Under the pieces are notes generated by a model. It was given only the letters and a program-made list of their open reading frames with translations. It was not told where the DNA came from and did no database searches. A stretch of 64,000 nucleotides of DNA from Naematelia aurantialba (lineage: Eukaryota > Basidiomycota > Tremellomycetes > Tremellales > Naemateliaceae). Within the stretch, counting starts at the first letter, position 1, and each line of letters begins with the position of its first letter. A program made the translations under genes and the position numbers. The DNA lies in the NCBI GenBank assembly GCA_021527695.1, contig JAKFAO010000008.1, forward strand, positions 1,054,001-1,118,000, written 5' to 3'. Of this stretch, positions 1-11,400 are shown one piece after another.

Positions 1-95
1 GACTTCTCACCGAGGCGTCAGTCACCGAACAATGCTTTACATAAAACCCCTCCCCTCTATGCCCTTCATCACCTAAAGCAGAGACAGCTCACAAG

Positions 96-1829
96 ATGTC
101 CGACTTTCCTGAGTCCGCAATTTCCAGAAGCGACGCCCCACCCGGGACGGAGTGGACAGAATTTCCGCTCGACTTCCTTGGGATGTCGAATGTGTACGGT
201 GAAGTTTACCCCAACTTTGGAGAGCCAGAATCCTCTGCAGTCCAGAGGCTACCCACGCAGTCACGGAACCACTTGATAGGGCCCGCTCCATATACCCCCC
301 TTCATGGGCCCCTGGATTGGCCGGAGAGGGTGGACTTTCCACAATCAGCCAACAAATTACATGACATTCCTGGTGGCGAATTCTTGCCAGGTGTCGATTT
401 CAATGTACTTTCCGGCGAGTTTCAAAGACTCTCCCAACATGTCGACTCTATGCCTGGTTACAGGCAACCGGATATTGAAGAGAAGTCAGCGGCCCTATGG
501 GGACATGAGATTTTCCGACACCTGGATGGAGCGGAGGGTCGACTAGACTCACACTCCGAAGAGCAAATCACTCAAGAGCTCTTATCATTCCCCCTGACAC
601 CTCAAAACAACAATCTAGTGTCTTACAATGAGGTCGATTTGGTGAATGATTTGTTGAGAATGGCTCGCGACGGCTCCGACACGCTCAGTGGGCTCTTGTC
701 AATCCAATGTGGCAGTGAACCCCTGCCACAATCGGACTATTTCGACGGACCGTTCATGAGGGATTGCTCAGGCAGTAGCCGTTTGTCAGATGGTAACCGT
801 ACCGGGCCAAATACGACTTCTGATAGCTTGGTGAACGGCTCTGAGACCCCGGGTGAGTTGGGAGAGCTTGCCTGGTTCAATAATAGGCAGCAGATGGTAG
901 ACCTGGGAACAGACAGAACGATAGAATCTGCTGGGGTCATTACCAAGGAGGGTTCTGGATCCGTGGGCCCATCGTTGGGGGTTTCCACTTCTGGCCAATC
1001 CCCTCAGGGCGAGGGCAAGAAGACTGCTAAGGTGTCTGTCTCAAATCAGCGAAAGCGCAGTCGAGTTGACGAAGCACCGACGGACCGCATGGGTTCAGAC
1101 TCATTGTCGCTCCAGGCAGAGTCTACATCCCTTACAGATGAGTCCCCAAGCCACACGCCACGCGTCAGAAAGGTCTTCAGACGTGATCGGGAGGCGGCAT
1201 TGCCGTGCGCCACAGATGTTAGTATCACCACCATGGGCAGCTCCCGCTTAATAGCGGCTCTCGCCCGAATCCAAGGACCCGATGTCTCCCTTGGACTAAT
1301 AGAGACGAAGAAGTTCGTCAGGGTGCTGCGCCAGTGTGAGCGGCCTTCTGACGGATGTCGCTTGTCCAAGCCTACATTGGTTCAGGCATCAAGCATCATC
1401 CTCAGGAGACTGAACGACAAGCAAGTAACCATATGTCAGTACTGCCTGCCACAGACTGCCGAGCCGAGCAATCCCACTACAACATTGAACGGCAAGCCCT
1501 ACAAGGCGGGAAAGACGGCACCATGGATATGGAAAACCCCTGACGAGCCACAGGCCGAAGTGGTGATGATATGTCTGTTCGAGTACGAGAAACAGATATC
1601 AGAGGATCCCGATACGGATGAAGTACCGCACCTTGCGCTGCAGACCCTCAATTCCAAGTATGGGGTCAGATGCTCTAGCGCTTGGGCCCATTGTTCAGAC
1701 TCGACCCCTAGGGTGTACTTTAGCCAAAATGGCTTGGCAAACGCTCTGCAGACAAGAGCAGCTCGATCCAAGTCGCATGCTGCTGTGCTGACAAGCGACG
1801 GAGGGCCCAGCAATGACAGATCAAATTGA
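96..1829 (+). CDS. Unknown family protein 1 (disordered N-terminus plus C-terminal Cys/Trp domain)
   Basis: Intronless, 577 aa, ATG at 96. I do not recognise it. Residues 1 to about 390 are low in hydrophobic content and rich in Ser, Gly, Pro, Asp and Glu, so probably disordered; a basic stretch (RKRSR) lies near residue 320. The C-terminal part carries the pattern shared with five other proteins in this window: Cys414-x6-Cys421, 25 residues, Cys447-x2-Cys450, then Trp477 and Cys493 following a hydrophobic strand. The spacing suggests a small metal-binding fold. No signal peptide or membrane segment is visible. An ACATAAAA element lies about 50 bp upstream. The gene is the first of a head-to-tail series on this strand. 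Function unknown; a nuclear or nucleic-acid-binding role is only a guess from the basic stretch. Confidence 0.75.
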   Translation: MSDFPESAISRSDAPPGTEWTEFPLDFLGMSNVYGEVYPNFGEPESSAVQRLPTQSRNHLIGPAPYTPLHGPLDWPERVDFPQSANKLHDIPGGEFLPGVDFNVLSGEFQRLSQHVDSMPGYRQPDIEEKSAALWGHEIFRHLDGAEGRLDSHSEEQITQELLSFPLTPQNNNLVSYNEVDLVNDLLRMARDGSDTLSGLLSIQCGSEPLPQSDYFDGPFMRDCSGSSRLSDGNRTGPNTTSDSLVNGSETPGELGELAWFNNRQQMVDLGTDRTIESAGVITKEGSGSVGPSLGVSTSGQSPQGEGKKTAKVSVSNQRKRSRVDEAPTDRMGSDSLSLQAESTSLTDESPSHTPRVRKVFRRDREAALPCATDVSITTMGSSRLIAALARIQGPDVSLGLIETKKFVRVLRQCERPSDGCRLSKPTLVQASSIILRRLNDKQVTICQYCLPQTAEPSNPTTTLNGKPYKAGKTAPWIWKTPDEPQAEVVMICLFEYEKQISEDPDTDEVPHLALQTLNSKYGVRCSSAWAHCSDSTPRVYFSQNGLANALQTRAARSKSHAAVLTSDGGPSNDRSN

Positions 1830-2717
1830 CGAGCAGTAGTTGGAATCTTCAAGGCCGCGGCCATGTACATACTGTATGAATGATTTCCATTGTGTCAGTC
1901 CTTCGCCGGTTGTCGCTACATCGCTGCCGAGAATTCCTTCGGAGAATCGGTCCCTGAAGGTCAGTCAGCCTTGGCTGATTGGAGTCCATTGGAGAGCGGG
2001 GAGAAGGGTGCTCTTTCTACACACATCCCAAAGCACCCCTCAAGGACTGACGCCACCATGCCTGTACTGCACTGGAGGAGGCTACATGACCACTTGACGA
2101 AGGCTGTCAGCAGCGACAGAGTGTGACTCTCTGCAATCTTTACCTTTCAGAGAGGCAAAGTCCTCTCCGAGCGGTAGGCTCCCGTAGCAACCGAGCCGGC
2201 TGTCCTTCTTTCAACCTGCTGTCCGGTGGTATAGCTTGAGAACCCAGAATCTAGTTGAAACACCGGAGACTCTCCGTACAACGAGGAAAAGCCCGGGGTG
2301 TAATGCACTAGATCCAGGCTGTGACGGCGGCCGGGCATAGGCTGCAAGTTGTCATAGTCAGAGAGAGCATCTCTGGGCCGGCCAGGGATTAATGAGCGGT
2401 TTCAAGTGCAGTCTTCTTTTCTCGACTGTCATCCATGCACGGGAAAGATTTGTAAGCAAAGCTAGCGCCCTCTTTTGTGGTAGGCTTCCCGCCCGAGAAG
2501 TGGCCTCACAAACTATGAGGCCACTAGAGAAGACAGGTCCATTCATTGATGAGAAGCTTCATTCCTACATAAGGCGGCCAGATATCCCGTCGAGGCAAAC
2601 TACTGTACCACTGCCTCTTCAGTGCTAAATCCCCACTAGACGTTTACATATAAGAGGGTCGATCTCGGACGTCCATTTTCCAAGAACTCCTGCGGTATCC
2701 AGGAATACAGCTCAGCG
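1830..2717. other. Intergenic, no supported gene
   Basis: Only short overlapping ORFs occur here. One plus-strand frame (about 1840 to 2097) carries two CxYC pairs but begins at TTG, not ATG, and shows no other support. A TATAAG element at 2649 to 2654 lies 65 bp before the next ATG. Confidence 0.5.
2649..2654 (+). promoter_or_regulatory. TATA-like box before the 2718 ORF
   Basis: TATAAG, 65 bp upstream of the ATG. Similar A/T boxes sit 50 to 140 bp before other members of the family. Confidence 0.35.
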
Positions 2718-3683
2718 ATGCGAACTACGAGCGGTCCGAGTGGACGCAGTCGCCGCCATCGGCGGCTTGCTTGGACACACGCGCCATCTCTCTTTCTGTT
2801 CATCCAGGAAGGCACGAACAAGGACTCTAACAAGGACTCTACTAGGCGTTCTCCTCCAGCAACTGGGGCGCCCATTTCAGAGAATCTCACCGCGAGTCAG
2901 ACTCTGGCCTCAGCGTTCCTGGAGAATGGACACGGCTACCGTCCGCCGGTACCGCAGCTCAGCGGCGGCCCGTCGAATGCCTTCTCACCGCTTACTACAG
3001 ACCCACAGACGAGTCCGGCCACTGGGCTGCAAACGGGTCTGAACGGCCCCAAGCAAGACCTTGGACCTGTCAATTTCCGGGACATCCCTGCAGAGACCAA
3101 TTCCTACCTTCTCCACCCGACAGAGAGTGTAGGCCGCACGGGGCCGTTTTCCTCGAATTTTAAACAAGATTATCGGCGGACGTGGTATCATCCGGATCCC
3201 GCGGCTTCGGCTGCTGTAAATAGTGGAGCGACCGGAGTCGAAGAACTCGGGAGTGCAGTCAAATCTGCCCTCAGTCAAGTGTCTGTCAAGTATCCATACT
3301 TGTTCATGCAATGCGGACCACATGACCTCAAGGGACATACACACACTGAAACTTCCAGGACCTCCAAGAGCCGAGGAAGTACCAGCGGAGCTGTTACCGG
3401 TCCTACACGCTCTCAACGGCCTCGTCCAAGGACGATGCCCTATCCGCCTGCCAAAGGGAAGGGACGGGACCTTTCCAATTATCAACCGGAAAGCCAAGAC
3501 CAGAGAGCTATCCAGCTTTCAAATTATCAATATCAAGGGATGACCGATGGGATGAATCTCACAATTCCTCAGTCTGTTGAAACACGAGCTGCGCTGGATC
3601 CAACCTACGGATGGTATGCAGCATCTGATGAGAGGGAGCCGTGTCCGTCGGCAAATGGAGATCTGACCCTTTGGGCTAACTGA
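2718..3683 (+). CDS. Hypothetical disordered protein, possible degenerate member of the unknown family
   Basis: Intronless ORF of 321 aa with ATG at 2718. It lies in line with the related genes on either side and has a TATAAG box 65 bp upstream. Composition is Ser/Pro/Thr/Gly-rich throughout. Near residue 205 there is a single hydrophobic segment followed by Cys-Gly-Pro-His-Asp, recalling the Cys-Gly-Pro-Asp-His of the 58.7-kb member. The rest of the Cys/Trp pattern is missing. It may be a diverged or truncated copy, or the domain may lie in an exon I failed to find. Position and composition are the main support. Confidence 0.4.
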   Translation: MRTTSGPSGRSRRHRRLAWTHAPSLFLFIQEGTNKDSNKDSTRRSPPATGAPISENLTASQTLASAFLENGHGYRPPVPQLSGGPSNAFSPLTTDPQTSPATGLQTGLNGPKQDLGPVNFRDIPAETNSYLLHPTESVGRTGPFSSNFKQDYRRTWYHPDPAASAAVNSGATGVEELGSAVKSALSQVSVKYPYLFMQCGPHDLKGHTHTETSRTSKSRGSTSGAVTGPTRSQRPRPRTMPYPPAKGKGRDLSNYQPESQDQRAIQLSNYQYQGMTDGMNLTIPQSVETRAALDPTYGWYAASDEREPCPSANGDLTLWAN

Positions 3684-4785
3684 GGCGTTATATGTTCTAT
3701 GCATTAGCCCAAGAATGCATCTTTGGTGGAGGGTCTTTCATGGAAAATCGGACGGTCTCCCAGAACGAAGGTGCATGCATGACCTCTGAATTAAATAATT
3801 CCTGGGCACCACAGGCCTGTCCGTGCGGTTCCTTTCACTGAAGCTGCAAAGTGCTTCATAACCCCGAGTCCAATTCCTCAGGCGACATGCTGCTGATTGT
3901 AGGCCAATCGACATAGTGGCGAATTTTCTTGATCACGCATGTAGACTCTGTAGCTCTAGCGGGGGCCGCCTTGTCTCTGACCAGGTCAGTTAACGAAGTC
4001 ACCGGCTGTCAAATGAAGCTGCGCATTATGACTCAAGCGTACAGCTGCCCTATGATTCAAGCGTTCAGTTGCCCTAGCTCATCCGTTCCAATGCTGCAAC
4101 ACGCCGATCATAATGAAGCATAGTCTTCACGCAGCTCCAGCAAGATGGCAAAGCATATTTTGGCCAAGCAGAGGTATACGACAAACAGCGAGCCTTCTAT
4201 TGTTCTCGACCGACAAGAAGACTTCAGAGATAGAGAAGCATTGAAAGAAATCTCCGTAGCTTCGTGCAGTAGGTGGAGACAAAGGATTGGTGGCAACGAG
4301 GTATGAAGGCTCCGGCTGAGGAAGATCTCCCTCTCCATTGTATTTCTACCTCGATCAAGCATACGGTACCGTCCGAACATCGCTCCCACCAACCCACACC
4401 CGCAATGGACACAAGGATGACTGATGGGGGATGGGACAGAACAGTAGGATAAGGATATGGAAGGACAGGATTGAAGGGGACGGAGTTTTGTAGACTGATA
4501 GGCAGTCTCTCCCTGCCCTCCCAGGCAGAACTCCTTGGATTGCTGAGGCCCAAGACAAGACGGACGAAGAGGTGCCAAGTCCTCACACGCGTCATAATCA
4601 TCATCCTTTGGTGTAGCTGACGTTCCGTGCTACAATGGATCAACACTGTGCAACTCGAATTGGAAGGCCAACAGACGTGCCAAAAACTCCGCTACTGGAT
4701 AAAAGCCGATCTCTGATTTCGACTCTTCAGACTCTTCACGACGATCCTGATTATCTGACCTCCAGCGCAAGTTTGACTCACTCTG
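3684..4785. other. Intergenic with a short tandem repeat
   Basis: No gene seen. At about 4027 to 4077 a roughly 25-bp unit (core TTCAAGCGTTCAGTTGCCCT and variant) occurs twice in tandem. A GATAAAAG element near 4697 lies about 85 bp before the next ATG. Minus-strand ORFs at 4108 to 4646 look like chance. Confidence 0.45.
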
Positions 4786-6096
4786 ATGTCCTTTCCAACA
4801 GATAACCAACAATACTCGTCGAGAGCGGCCTACCCATTGAGTGGGTCCCCTGGGGCTCAGTATTACTATGAACAACTCATTCCAGAAACGAACCAGCTGG
4901 CCATGCAGACCGGAGATCCGAGCACTCATGATTCAGCGGCCCCAGAACACAGTGAGTTTAACTACTATGGTCAGAATTACTCAACTGCCACGTTCAACAA
5001 TGACTTGGCTCCCATGCAAGAGGCACAGCATTCGGTAGACCAACCCCCTTTTGGGACCGGTACATACTCACACAATCAGCAACCGTTCCTTGCCACCCGT
5101 CGTGGAAGCTGGCATCACTACGCGCAAGGGGCCTTCGATCAACATCCTGCGGTTCCACAGGGTGTTTCCGTCCAAGGTGTCTTCCACCAGCATTCCGTCC
5201 CTCATGGCAGGAGTCATTCCTCGTCCGTTGGTTCTCAAGCGAGGCAGGTGAACTGGAACCAACCCACTGAAGGAGACAGATATTATGAAGCTGGGTCGTT
5301 CAACGCGACTAGGACAGGTCAGTATGCCAGTCCTTCGTTTTCAGGGGCCCATAGCTCTGCGTTTACAAGCGGGCCGCCTCAGGGGGGAGCACATGCGAGC
5401 TTACAGACTGGGCGTGCAAATTGGCCCTCGCAAGCATCCTCCTCCGAACTCTCAGAGTCGCTTCGACCACATCAGAGGTCACGAAGACCAGGGGGAAGTG
5501 CCACACCGTACGCTCGTCCTGGCGGATCTAACCTCTCCCAATCCACCTCATCCATGGGACAAGCGAGTCCTTCTACCTCGCGAATCAACTCGATCTTTGA
5601 TCCAAGTGGAGACTTGGACGCCGCACTCTCGGCAAGGATACCTCCTGCTTTGCCCTGGACCCGGGGCGAGATCGCTCGTCGGACACAGGAGGGTGGGCTC
5701 CTCGAGACCTCCAGGCGTCGTCCGCTTGAAGTGGATCTCTCATGCAACCTACGGCTTCCAAATTGTTTGTTGCCAAACAGCGGCTCTACCAGAGTTTATC
5801 AGTCTACGGCACTAACCCAGAAGGTCGAGGATTCTGTAGTAGTCTGTCAGAGCTGTGGTCCTGCAAACGTCACACCGACTCAAGACGGCCTTCGACCCGG
5901 CACCACAAAGCCGGCGTATTGGGTAACGGCTCGCACCCGCGAGCAAGTCCTCTGGTTGTGCTACCACGATTACGAGACACCGGTGTCGTTTCACCTGGTG
6001 AGCTCGACCGTCCGCGACGCCATATATCCTGATTTGGAGTGCTGCCTAGCTTCCAAGAAGGTAAGGAAAGAACGATATCAACCGACAGTTGATTAG
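4786..6096 (+). CDS. Unknown family protein 2 (disordered N-terminus plus C-terminal Cys/Trp domain)
   Basis: Intronless, 436 aa, ATG at 4786. The first 300 residues are rich in Gln, Asn, Ser, Tyr, Gly and Pro, a prion-like composition. The motif NQLAM near residue 38 recurs in the 20-kb family member. The C-terminal domain shows Cys320-x6-Cys327, 26 residues, Cys354-x2-Cys357, Trp379 and Cys392 after hydrophobic residues. These fit the family pattern closely. No secretion or membrane signal is seen. It sits in tandem with family members on both sides. Function unknown; metal binding is inferred only from the paired cysteines. Confidence 0.75.
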   Translation: MSFPTDNQQYSSRAAYPLSGSPGAQYYYEQLIPETNQLAMQTGDPSTHDSAAPEHSEFNYYGQNYSTATFNNDLAPMQEAQHSVDQPPFGTGTYSHNQQPFLATRRGSWHHYAQGAFDQHPAVPQGVSVQGVFHQHSVPHGRSHSSSVGSQARQVNWNQPTEGDRYYEAGSFNATRTGQYASPSFSGAHSSAFTSGPPQGGAHASLQTGRANWPSQASSSELSESLRPHQRSRRPGGSATPYARPGGSNLSQSTSSMGQASPSTSRINSIFDPSGDLDAALSARIPPALPWTRGEIARRTQEGGLLETSRRRPLEVDLSCNLRLPNCLLPNSGSTRVYQSTALTQKVEDSVVVCQSCGPANVTPTQDGLRPGTTKPAYWVTARTREQVLWLCYHDYETPVSFHLVSSTVRDAIYPDLECCLASKKVRKERYQPTVD

Positions 6097-6716
6097 CAGC
6101 GAAGCGACGCTGGAGGCTCATGTGAAGTTCCGTCATGCATGCGGAGACTTGTCCACTAGTGGCTTCCATGTGGCTGAATGATCTCGAAAGACTCGGTTTG
6201 TAGCATAATCGGGGCAACATAATCGGGGCACTCCTGTATGTCCAACGGACTGACTGTTTGTGTACCCTGCACAGAAAGGAGTAGCGCCTCTCGCGGCATT
6301 CAGATCTTCAGTATATGAGACTGTTTGCGTGCTGGGTAGCTGCCGTGTGTGAGCGGTTCGCTGCCGTGTGTAAGAATGTTGAGAACAAGATACGTCAGTT
6401 CGAGGTGTTTGAGTACACGGAAGACGAGGTTTCTCCTTGTCCTCCCCATCACCGTTGGATTACACAAAGGAGATCACCCTTTCGTTTGCAGCGCATTCCT
6501 CTCCGGAATGCCGATGAGAAAGACCCGCGTTTGCTATTCTTCTTCCTTGTTTCTCATGGAGGAGTCTACCATCAGAAGGCTTCCCCCCATATTTTCATAC
6601 CAGAGGCAATAACTTGGCACCGTCACTGTATCTTGCCTCTTACATTTCTCGACCAACTCACTCTCACATCTCTCATTAATCGTCTACTGGACATTCAGGT
6701 CTTGTTCGCCTTTGTC
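6097..6716. other. Intergenic / 5' region of the next family gene
   Basis: The reading frame of the next gene stays open back to an ATG at 6315, but residues from this part are unlike the disordered composition expected and look like a translated leader. A CT-rich tract immediately before 6717 fits a fungal 5' leader. Confidence 0.4.
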
Positions 6717-7763
6717 ATGGAGCCAAACGATCCCCCCGATTTCGAGAGCGCCTGGGGTCAGCGTAGAGATGACCCGGTTTGGAGTTTGACATTCTTCCCC
6801 AACTTCTGTCCCCGGGCGATTCCTAGTTCGGATCGAGGCAGTGCGAGTTACCGCCAGTATGGAGATTTTCTCTATCCACCAGCCACGGAGCAACGAGGTG
6901 CCGCAGCAGATTTCGCAGTTGGCCAGAGTGGCGAAAGCGCTGTTGCCAGTGACCCGGGTCCTGGTCCACTGGAAACAGCCTGGTCGGATGGAGCACTGAC
7001 TCCGCATCAGCAAGCCATAACGTATACAGGGGAACAGATGCGCAGCTCAGGACAGATGGGCAGCGAAGGACAAATGGGGAGCAACGAACAGCCAGAGTGT
7101 TCGGAGCCTCCTTACCGGCCGTTTCCTTCACCTAGGCCACCAAGCGTCCAGCCTGAAACTGAAACCAGCATGGCAGTGCGCTCCCGACCTCACAGCCGCA
7201 CTGCTCACATGAATGCAATGACGAGTTCGAACGCGAATCCCCTCGCTCGGCACCGCCAACAAATGCCAACTGGGGGAAATCTCGCCACAGTCCTGCGTAC
7301 CAACCCGACAGCGCGCTCTCGCATGTCGGAGCTCCAGCTCCGGAGCGGACTCCCCCATTTCTTGACAGGCCAAACGCGCTGCATGCGAGTGACATGCTCA
7401 GTGAAGGCCCCGGGTTGTTTGGTCGGAAACGCCACCTGGGCCGTGTACCACTGGAAGTGGGAGGGGACCGTCAACCTCTCGGAAGCCGTCTATGTCTGCC
7501 AGTCCTGCCTGAGTACCCACGCCCGGAGTCACCCTGATCCCGCTATTCCAAATGGTCGTGTTTCCAGCACAGGCACGAACACAAAATGGTACATAGGGGA
7601 CCGAGTGGCACCGGTATCAGTCATTTGCTTGACAGAGTTTCTGCGAGAGGAGAACCTTACAGCTGCGGCCACAAGCACGAAAGCTCCCCATCTGTGCACA
7701 CAAACCCACCGGGGTGAAGATGGCGTGGAAACCTGTGTATACCGGCCTCCCAAAGCCCGATAG
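6717..7763 (+). CDS. Unknown family protein 3 (disordered N-terminus plus C-terminal Cys/Trp domain)
   Basis: Intronless, 348 aa from the ATG at 6717. An in-frame ATG at 6315 would add 134 residues. I prefer 6717 because it begins the Ser/Gln/Pro/Gly-rich composition typical of the family and follows a CT-rich leader. A short tandem repeat (GQMGS) lies near residue 115. The C-terminal domain has Cys227-x6-Cys234, 26 residues, Cys261-x2-Cys264 (sequence CQSC, identical to the 4.8-kb member), Trp291 and Cys304. About 40 residues follow the last conserved Cys. It is the last gene of the plus-strand cluster and converges on SPA2. Function unknown. Confidence 0.72.
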   Translation: MEPNDPPDFESAWGQRRDDPVWSLTFFPNFCPRAIPSSDRGSASYRQYGDFLYPPATEQRGAAADFAVGQSGESAVASDPGPGPLETAWSDGALTPHQQAITYTGEQMRSSGQMGSEGQMGSNEQPECSEPPYRPFPSPRPPSVQPETETSMAVRSRPHSRTAHMNAMTSSNANPLARHRQQMPTGGNLATVLRTNPTARSRMSELQLRSGLPHFLTGQTRCMRVTCSVKAPGCLVGNATWAVYHWKWEGTVNLSEAVYVCQSCLSTHARSHPDPAIPNGRVSSTGTNTKWYIGDRVAPVSVICLTEFLREENLTAAATSTKAPHLCTQTHRGEDGVETCVYRPPKAR

Positions 7764-8451
7764 GTGGTGGTGAAAGACGCGAGGACTTGGCTTGGGTCTA
7801 GTGGTAGCTAGTTAGATGGGGAAGATGATAGATACGTTCATCACCTTGTACCAATCGGTTCCGAGAGGAACCATGAGTGACACGTTTGGCTATTCGTTAC
7901 TCGTTCAGACGTCACATGTCGATGAAGTAGGACCGACAAGTGGCTACGTTCCCTGAAGTCGCCATGAGCGTTACCGTCAGATGGTGTACATTCATATGTA
8001 CATGCTCGTCTCGCGTCGGAAGTGATGCTGTTACGAAGGCTTGAGAGGATGGTGAGGCGGCACGTCATGTCGACAACAGCCCGCCTTCCCAGCGTGCCCC
8101 TCTACGAACGCCTACCCTACAAAACGGCTGTGCGTCGAGCCTCGATGGCATACTCAGCCCTCCGAGCCCCCATTCATCGATACGTGCGAGGAGGCAAGCA
8201 CTAGATCCCATACTATCAATGATGCATGACGAGCCTTCCGAGTCGTCTTTGTATCAATCCCTAAAACAGATCACAAAACCATCCGTGCTGAGGCGCTGTC
8301 GCTGCCATGACCAACGTGCCTCTTCCTCCTACTTCCATCCCACGCAGGCCCCGCTTTACCCTAACAAGGCCTTACCCTTCTCTGTCCGAACAACTTTACT
8401 CTACACTCCGTACCCCAGCGAGCCCTTCTGCCGACGTCCGTGATCAGGAGT
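7764..8451. other. Intergenic between convergent genes
   Basis: Space between the 3' ends of the family gene and SPA2. Only short ORFs without support; I see no repeats or RNA genes. Confidence 0.5.
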
Positions 8452-11400
8452 CTACTCCTGACCAAGCTTCATCAAGCTCTTGAGCCCCTTGGCCACCCCG
8501 AAACTAGCACTAGCAATGCCCTGCCTCGTTGCTTTCTCAAACACGCCCTTGGCATTATCCTGCGCCTCGCTCAACTTGTTCGTGTTCGCCACCAATTCGC
8601 GCAGCAGCACGTCGCCTTGGGGCCGTAGTGGCGCGGGAAGACTATTAGACGCCACCGCGACGATGGATGACGCGATTGCGATCACTTCTGAGAGATGTTC
8701 GTTTAGTGCGGGCGTTTGACCGCCTGTCCGGATCGCTGCGAGGAGGTTTTGGATCGAGTTGACCAGGAGGGAAGACTGATTGTTCAGGTATGGCTACGAA
8801 TATCAGCAGACGCTCGATGTGAGTGGCAGTCATACTCACTTTTAGCTCCTCCCACTCCTGCTCGGTTCCACCCCGCTCTTCATTCTGCGTATCCTGATCG
8901 TCACGATCATTTCGACCATGTTGATTGTCCCTCTCCGCCATGTCAAACCCAGCAGCAGTCGCAGGAGCCACAGCACTCCTACCGCTCGTAGGCTCCAAAG
9001 TAGACTCCACAGATCGCCGATCGTGTGTCGGCTGCGCAACGGTTCGCGAGCTGTTTGAATTCGAGTTGGTATACGACGCCACGCTGGCGTTGCGCTCCAG
9101 GTCGAACGAGTCGGACTTCTGCCCGGACGACGCTACAGATTGGTACGAGTTGATGCGCATTGGTGGGACCGACTCGAGCGAGTTCGGGTTTACATTCATG
9201 TTTGGAGTCAGGTTCGGGTGTACGTTCACGTTCAAAGTCTGATTCTGGCTCGAGTTTGAGCGGTTTCGGGCCATCACAGGTAAGGCGGGTGATTGGCGTG
9301 CCGACGAGGGGGCGCTGAGCGGGGGTTGTGACCGTGCTGGAGAAGGCGCGGCGGGTACAGGGAGAGATCTCGCTGAAAATGGCATCGAGCCATTCGTTGC
9401 TGCCGAGACAGGGGCGTTCGAGGCAGGAGAGATGGGGTATGACGCCTTGCCCTGAGGAGAGTTCTGTTGCTCCTCTGCTTCCCTCTCGCCGTGCTCGCGG
9501 CTAAACGACCCATTGGCCCTTCCCGCCCCATCACCGCGTGAGACCATGTCCCTGATACTGAGATTACTTCGGGAACTTCTCACCTCCTTCAATTTCTCGC
9601 TCCGCCGAATCTTGAGCAGCTTGATGATCTCGACAACATTGGCACTGAGGTGTCCAGCGGCACCGTCGATCAAGCTGACAGGTGAAAGACCCGACGCCAT
9701 CGCATGCTTTCTGGCGGCTTGCATGAGGTTGTTGAGCCGGGCCGTTGATTCGTGTTTCAGAGATTCGAGGCGCGAAACATCGACATCGAGATTTGGATGA
9801 GCTTCAAAAGACTTGACATCTTCACCAATCTCGGTCACGGCTTCGACAATCGCCTTCATCGCAGGCAGCACTCCAGAGGGCGCAGATGACCGAGCGGTAG
9901 TGAGCAAGCCGTCAATAGCAGCTTGGAAAGAGGACACATTGACGTCGGCGATGTTGCCATCGGCAGATGCAGGAAGGTGGTCGTCGGTGAGGGGTCTTGA
10001 CACAAACATGGTCGAGGTAGCTGCCGTCAGTCACATCAAAGCACACACATACCTTTAAGATTACGCAGCTCTATCCGGACAGCGTCATATTTGCGCTTGT
10101 ACTCGCCCATCTTTGTCTCGATCTCGACCAACTCCTCTTTGTCCCTATCACGTTCCGCTAGGAGCTGGTCGTTCCGCATTGAGAGCGCATTGATCTCGTC
10201 TAGTAAACTGCGGACCTCGTCTTTGAGCTCGCCGACCATTTCCGACTGTGAAAGTCAGCACCTGCAGAAGGATAGAGGTCGAGGGGTGGAAATGACTCAC
10301 ATCGTCTTGCTTCGTTTCTGGACCCAGTTTCTGCACCTCATCCTCAAGCCGATCGCACTGTTCCCGCCAGTGTCTGATCTCCTCCTCGGCCTGCCTTGCA
10401 GTCTCCTCCGCGTGCTTCCTTGCGGTCTCCGCTGCGTCCCTCGCTAGATCCAGCTCATGCTGCACACTCCTCAAGTTTGACGCATGTTGTCCTGCTCGCT
10501 CCTTCAGCCCGCGCACCTCGTCCTCCCACTCCCGCCTGAGTTCGCGCTGGGCACCCTCACTGCGCCGTGCCTCGTCCCTCTCGCTCTCGACTACTTGCGC
10601 CCGCCGCTCTAAGCCTGCTATGCGGAACTCGTACTCTGCACGTATCTTCTGTTCCCGCTCCTCGTCCCATCCCGGCCCTGCGCCCGACCCTGCGATATTT
10701 TGCAACGCTTTCGACTTGTTGGTGAGGTTGCTTGACAGGGAGAGGCGTTCGTAGTACTCTCTTCCGTCTCGAGGTTCCCTACCGTCATCGGTCTGCGGTG
10801 ACAGCAAACCCATATCCCTGTCCCGCGGGGTTTTGAGGCTCGAGCGGCTGTCGCGTCGCTCAAAGCTGCTGGCGAGCGATGACCGCTGCTCAATGACCTG
10901 GCTGTCACGTGCATACGGCACCTCGATGTCCTCCTCGCGCATCCGCGACTTGTTGGGAATGACCACGTCGCTAGTCGCAGCCTGACGCGGCTCGACCAGC
11001 ATCTCCTGCGCGTTGCTATTTCCCCTGCTCGGCCGGGGGCGGTGCCCGCTGGCCGAGGAGCCTGCAGATATGTTGGACTGCTGTCGTTGGTGTAGCGAGG
11101 TCGAAGAGTTGAGCCGGGCTATGCCGGGATTTGAAGGTTGCTGGGTCAGGCTCGGCCGGCGAGGCCCCGGTGCAGGCGGTGGTTCGTCGTAGTTCGAGTC
11201 GGGCCGTCGCTAGGTAAGAGTCAGTCAGGTACATACGCCATGGAGAAGGACGGCGTGGCCGAACCCACCTCTCCGTCTTCAAATTCTGGATACCGCCGCC
11301 GGAGCTCGTAGAATACGTCGCTGGCGAGATCCTTGAATCGGCTCTTGAGCAGCGTCGCGAGCTTCTGCCGCGCCTGGTTCCGCTTGGGGTGAAAGTCCTC

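Noticed and set aside
1840..2097. Plus-strand frame with two CxYC pairs just after the first family gene
   Set aside because: Begins with TTG, lacks the family spacing and has no promoter or splice support.
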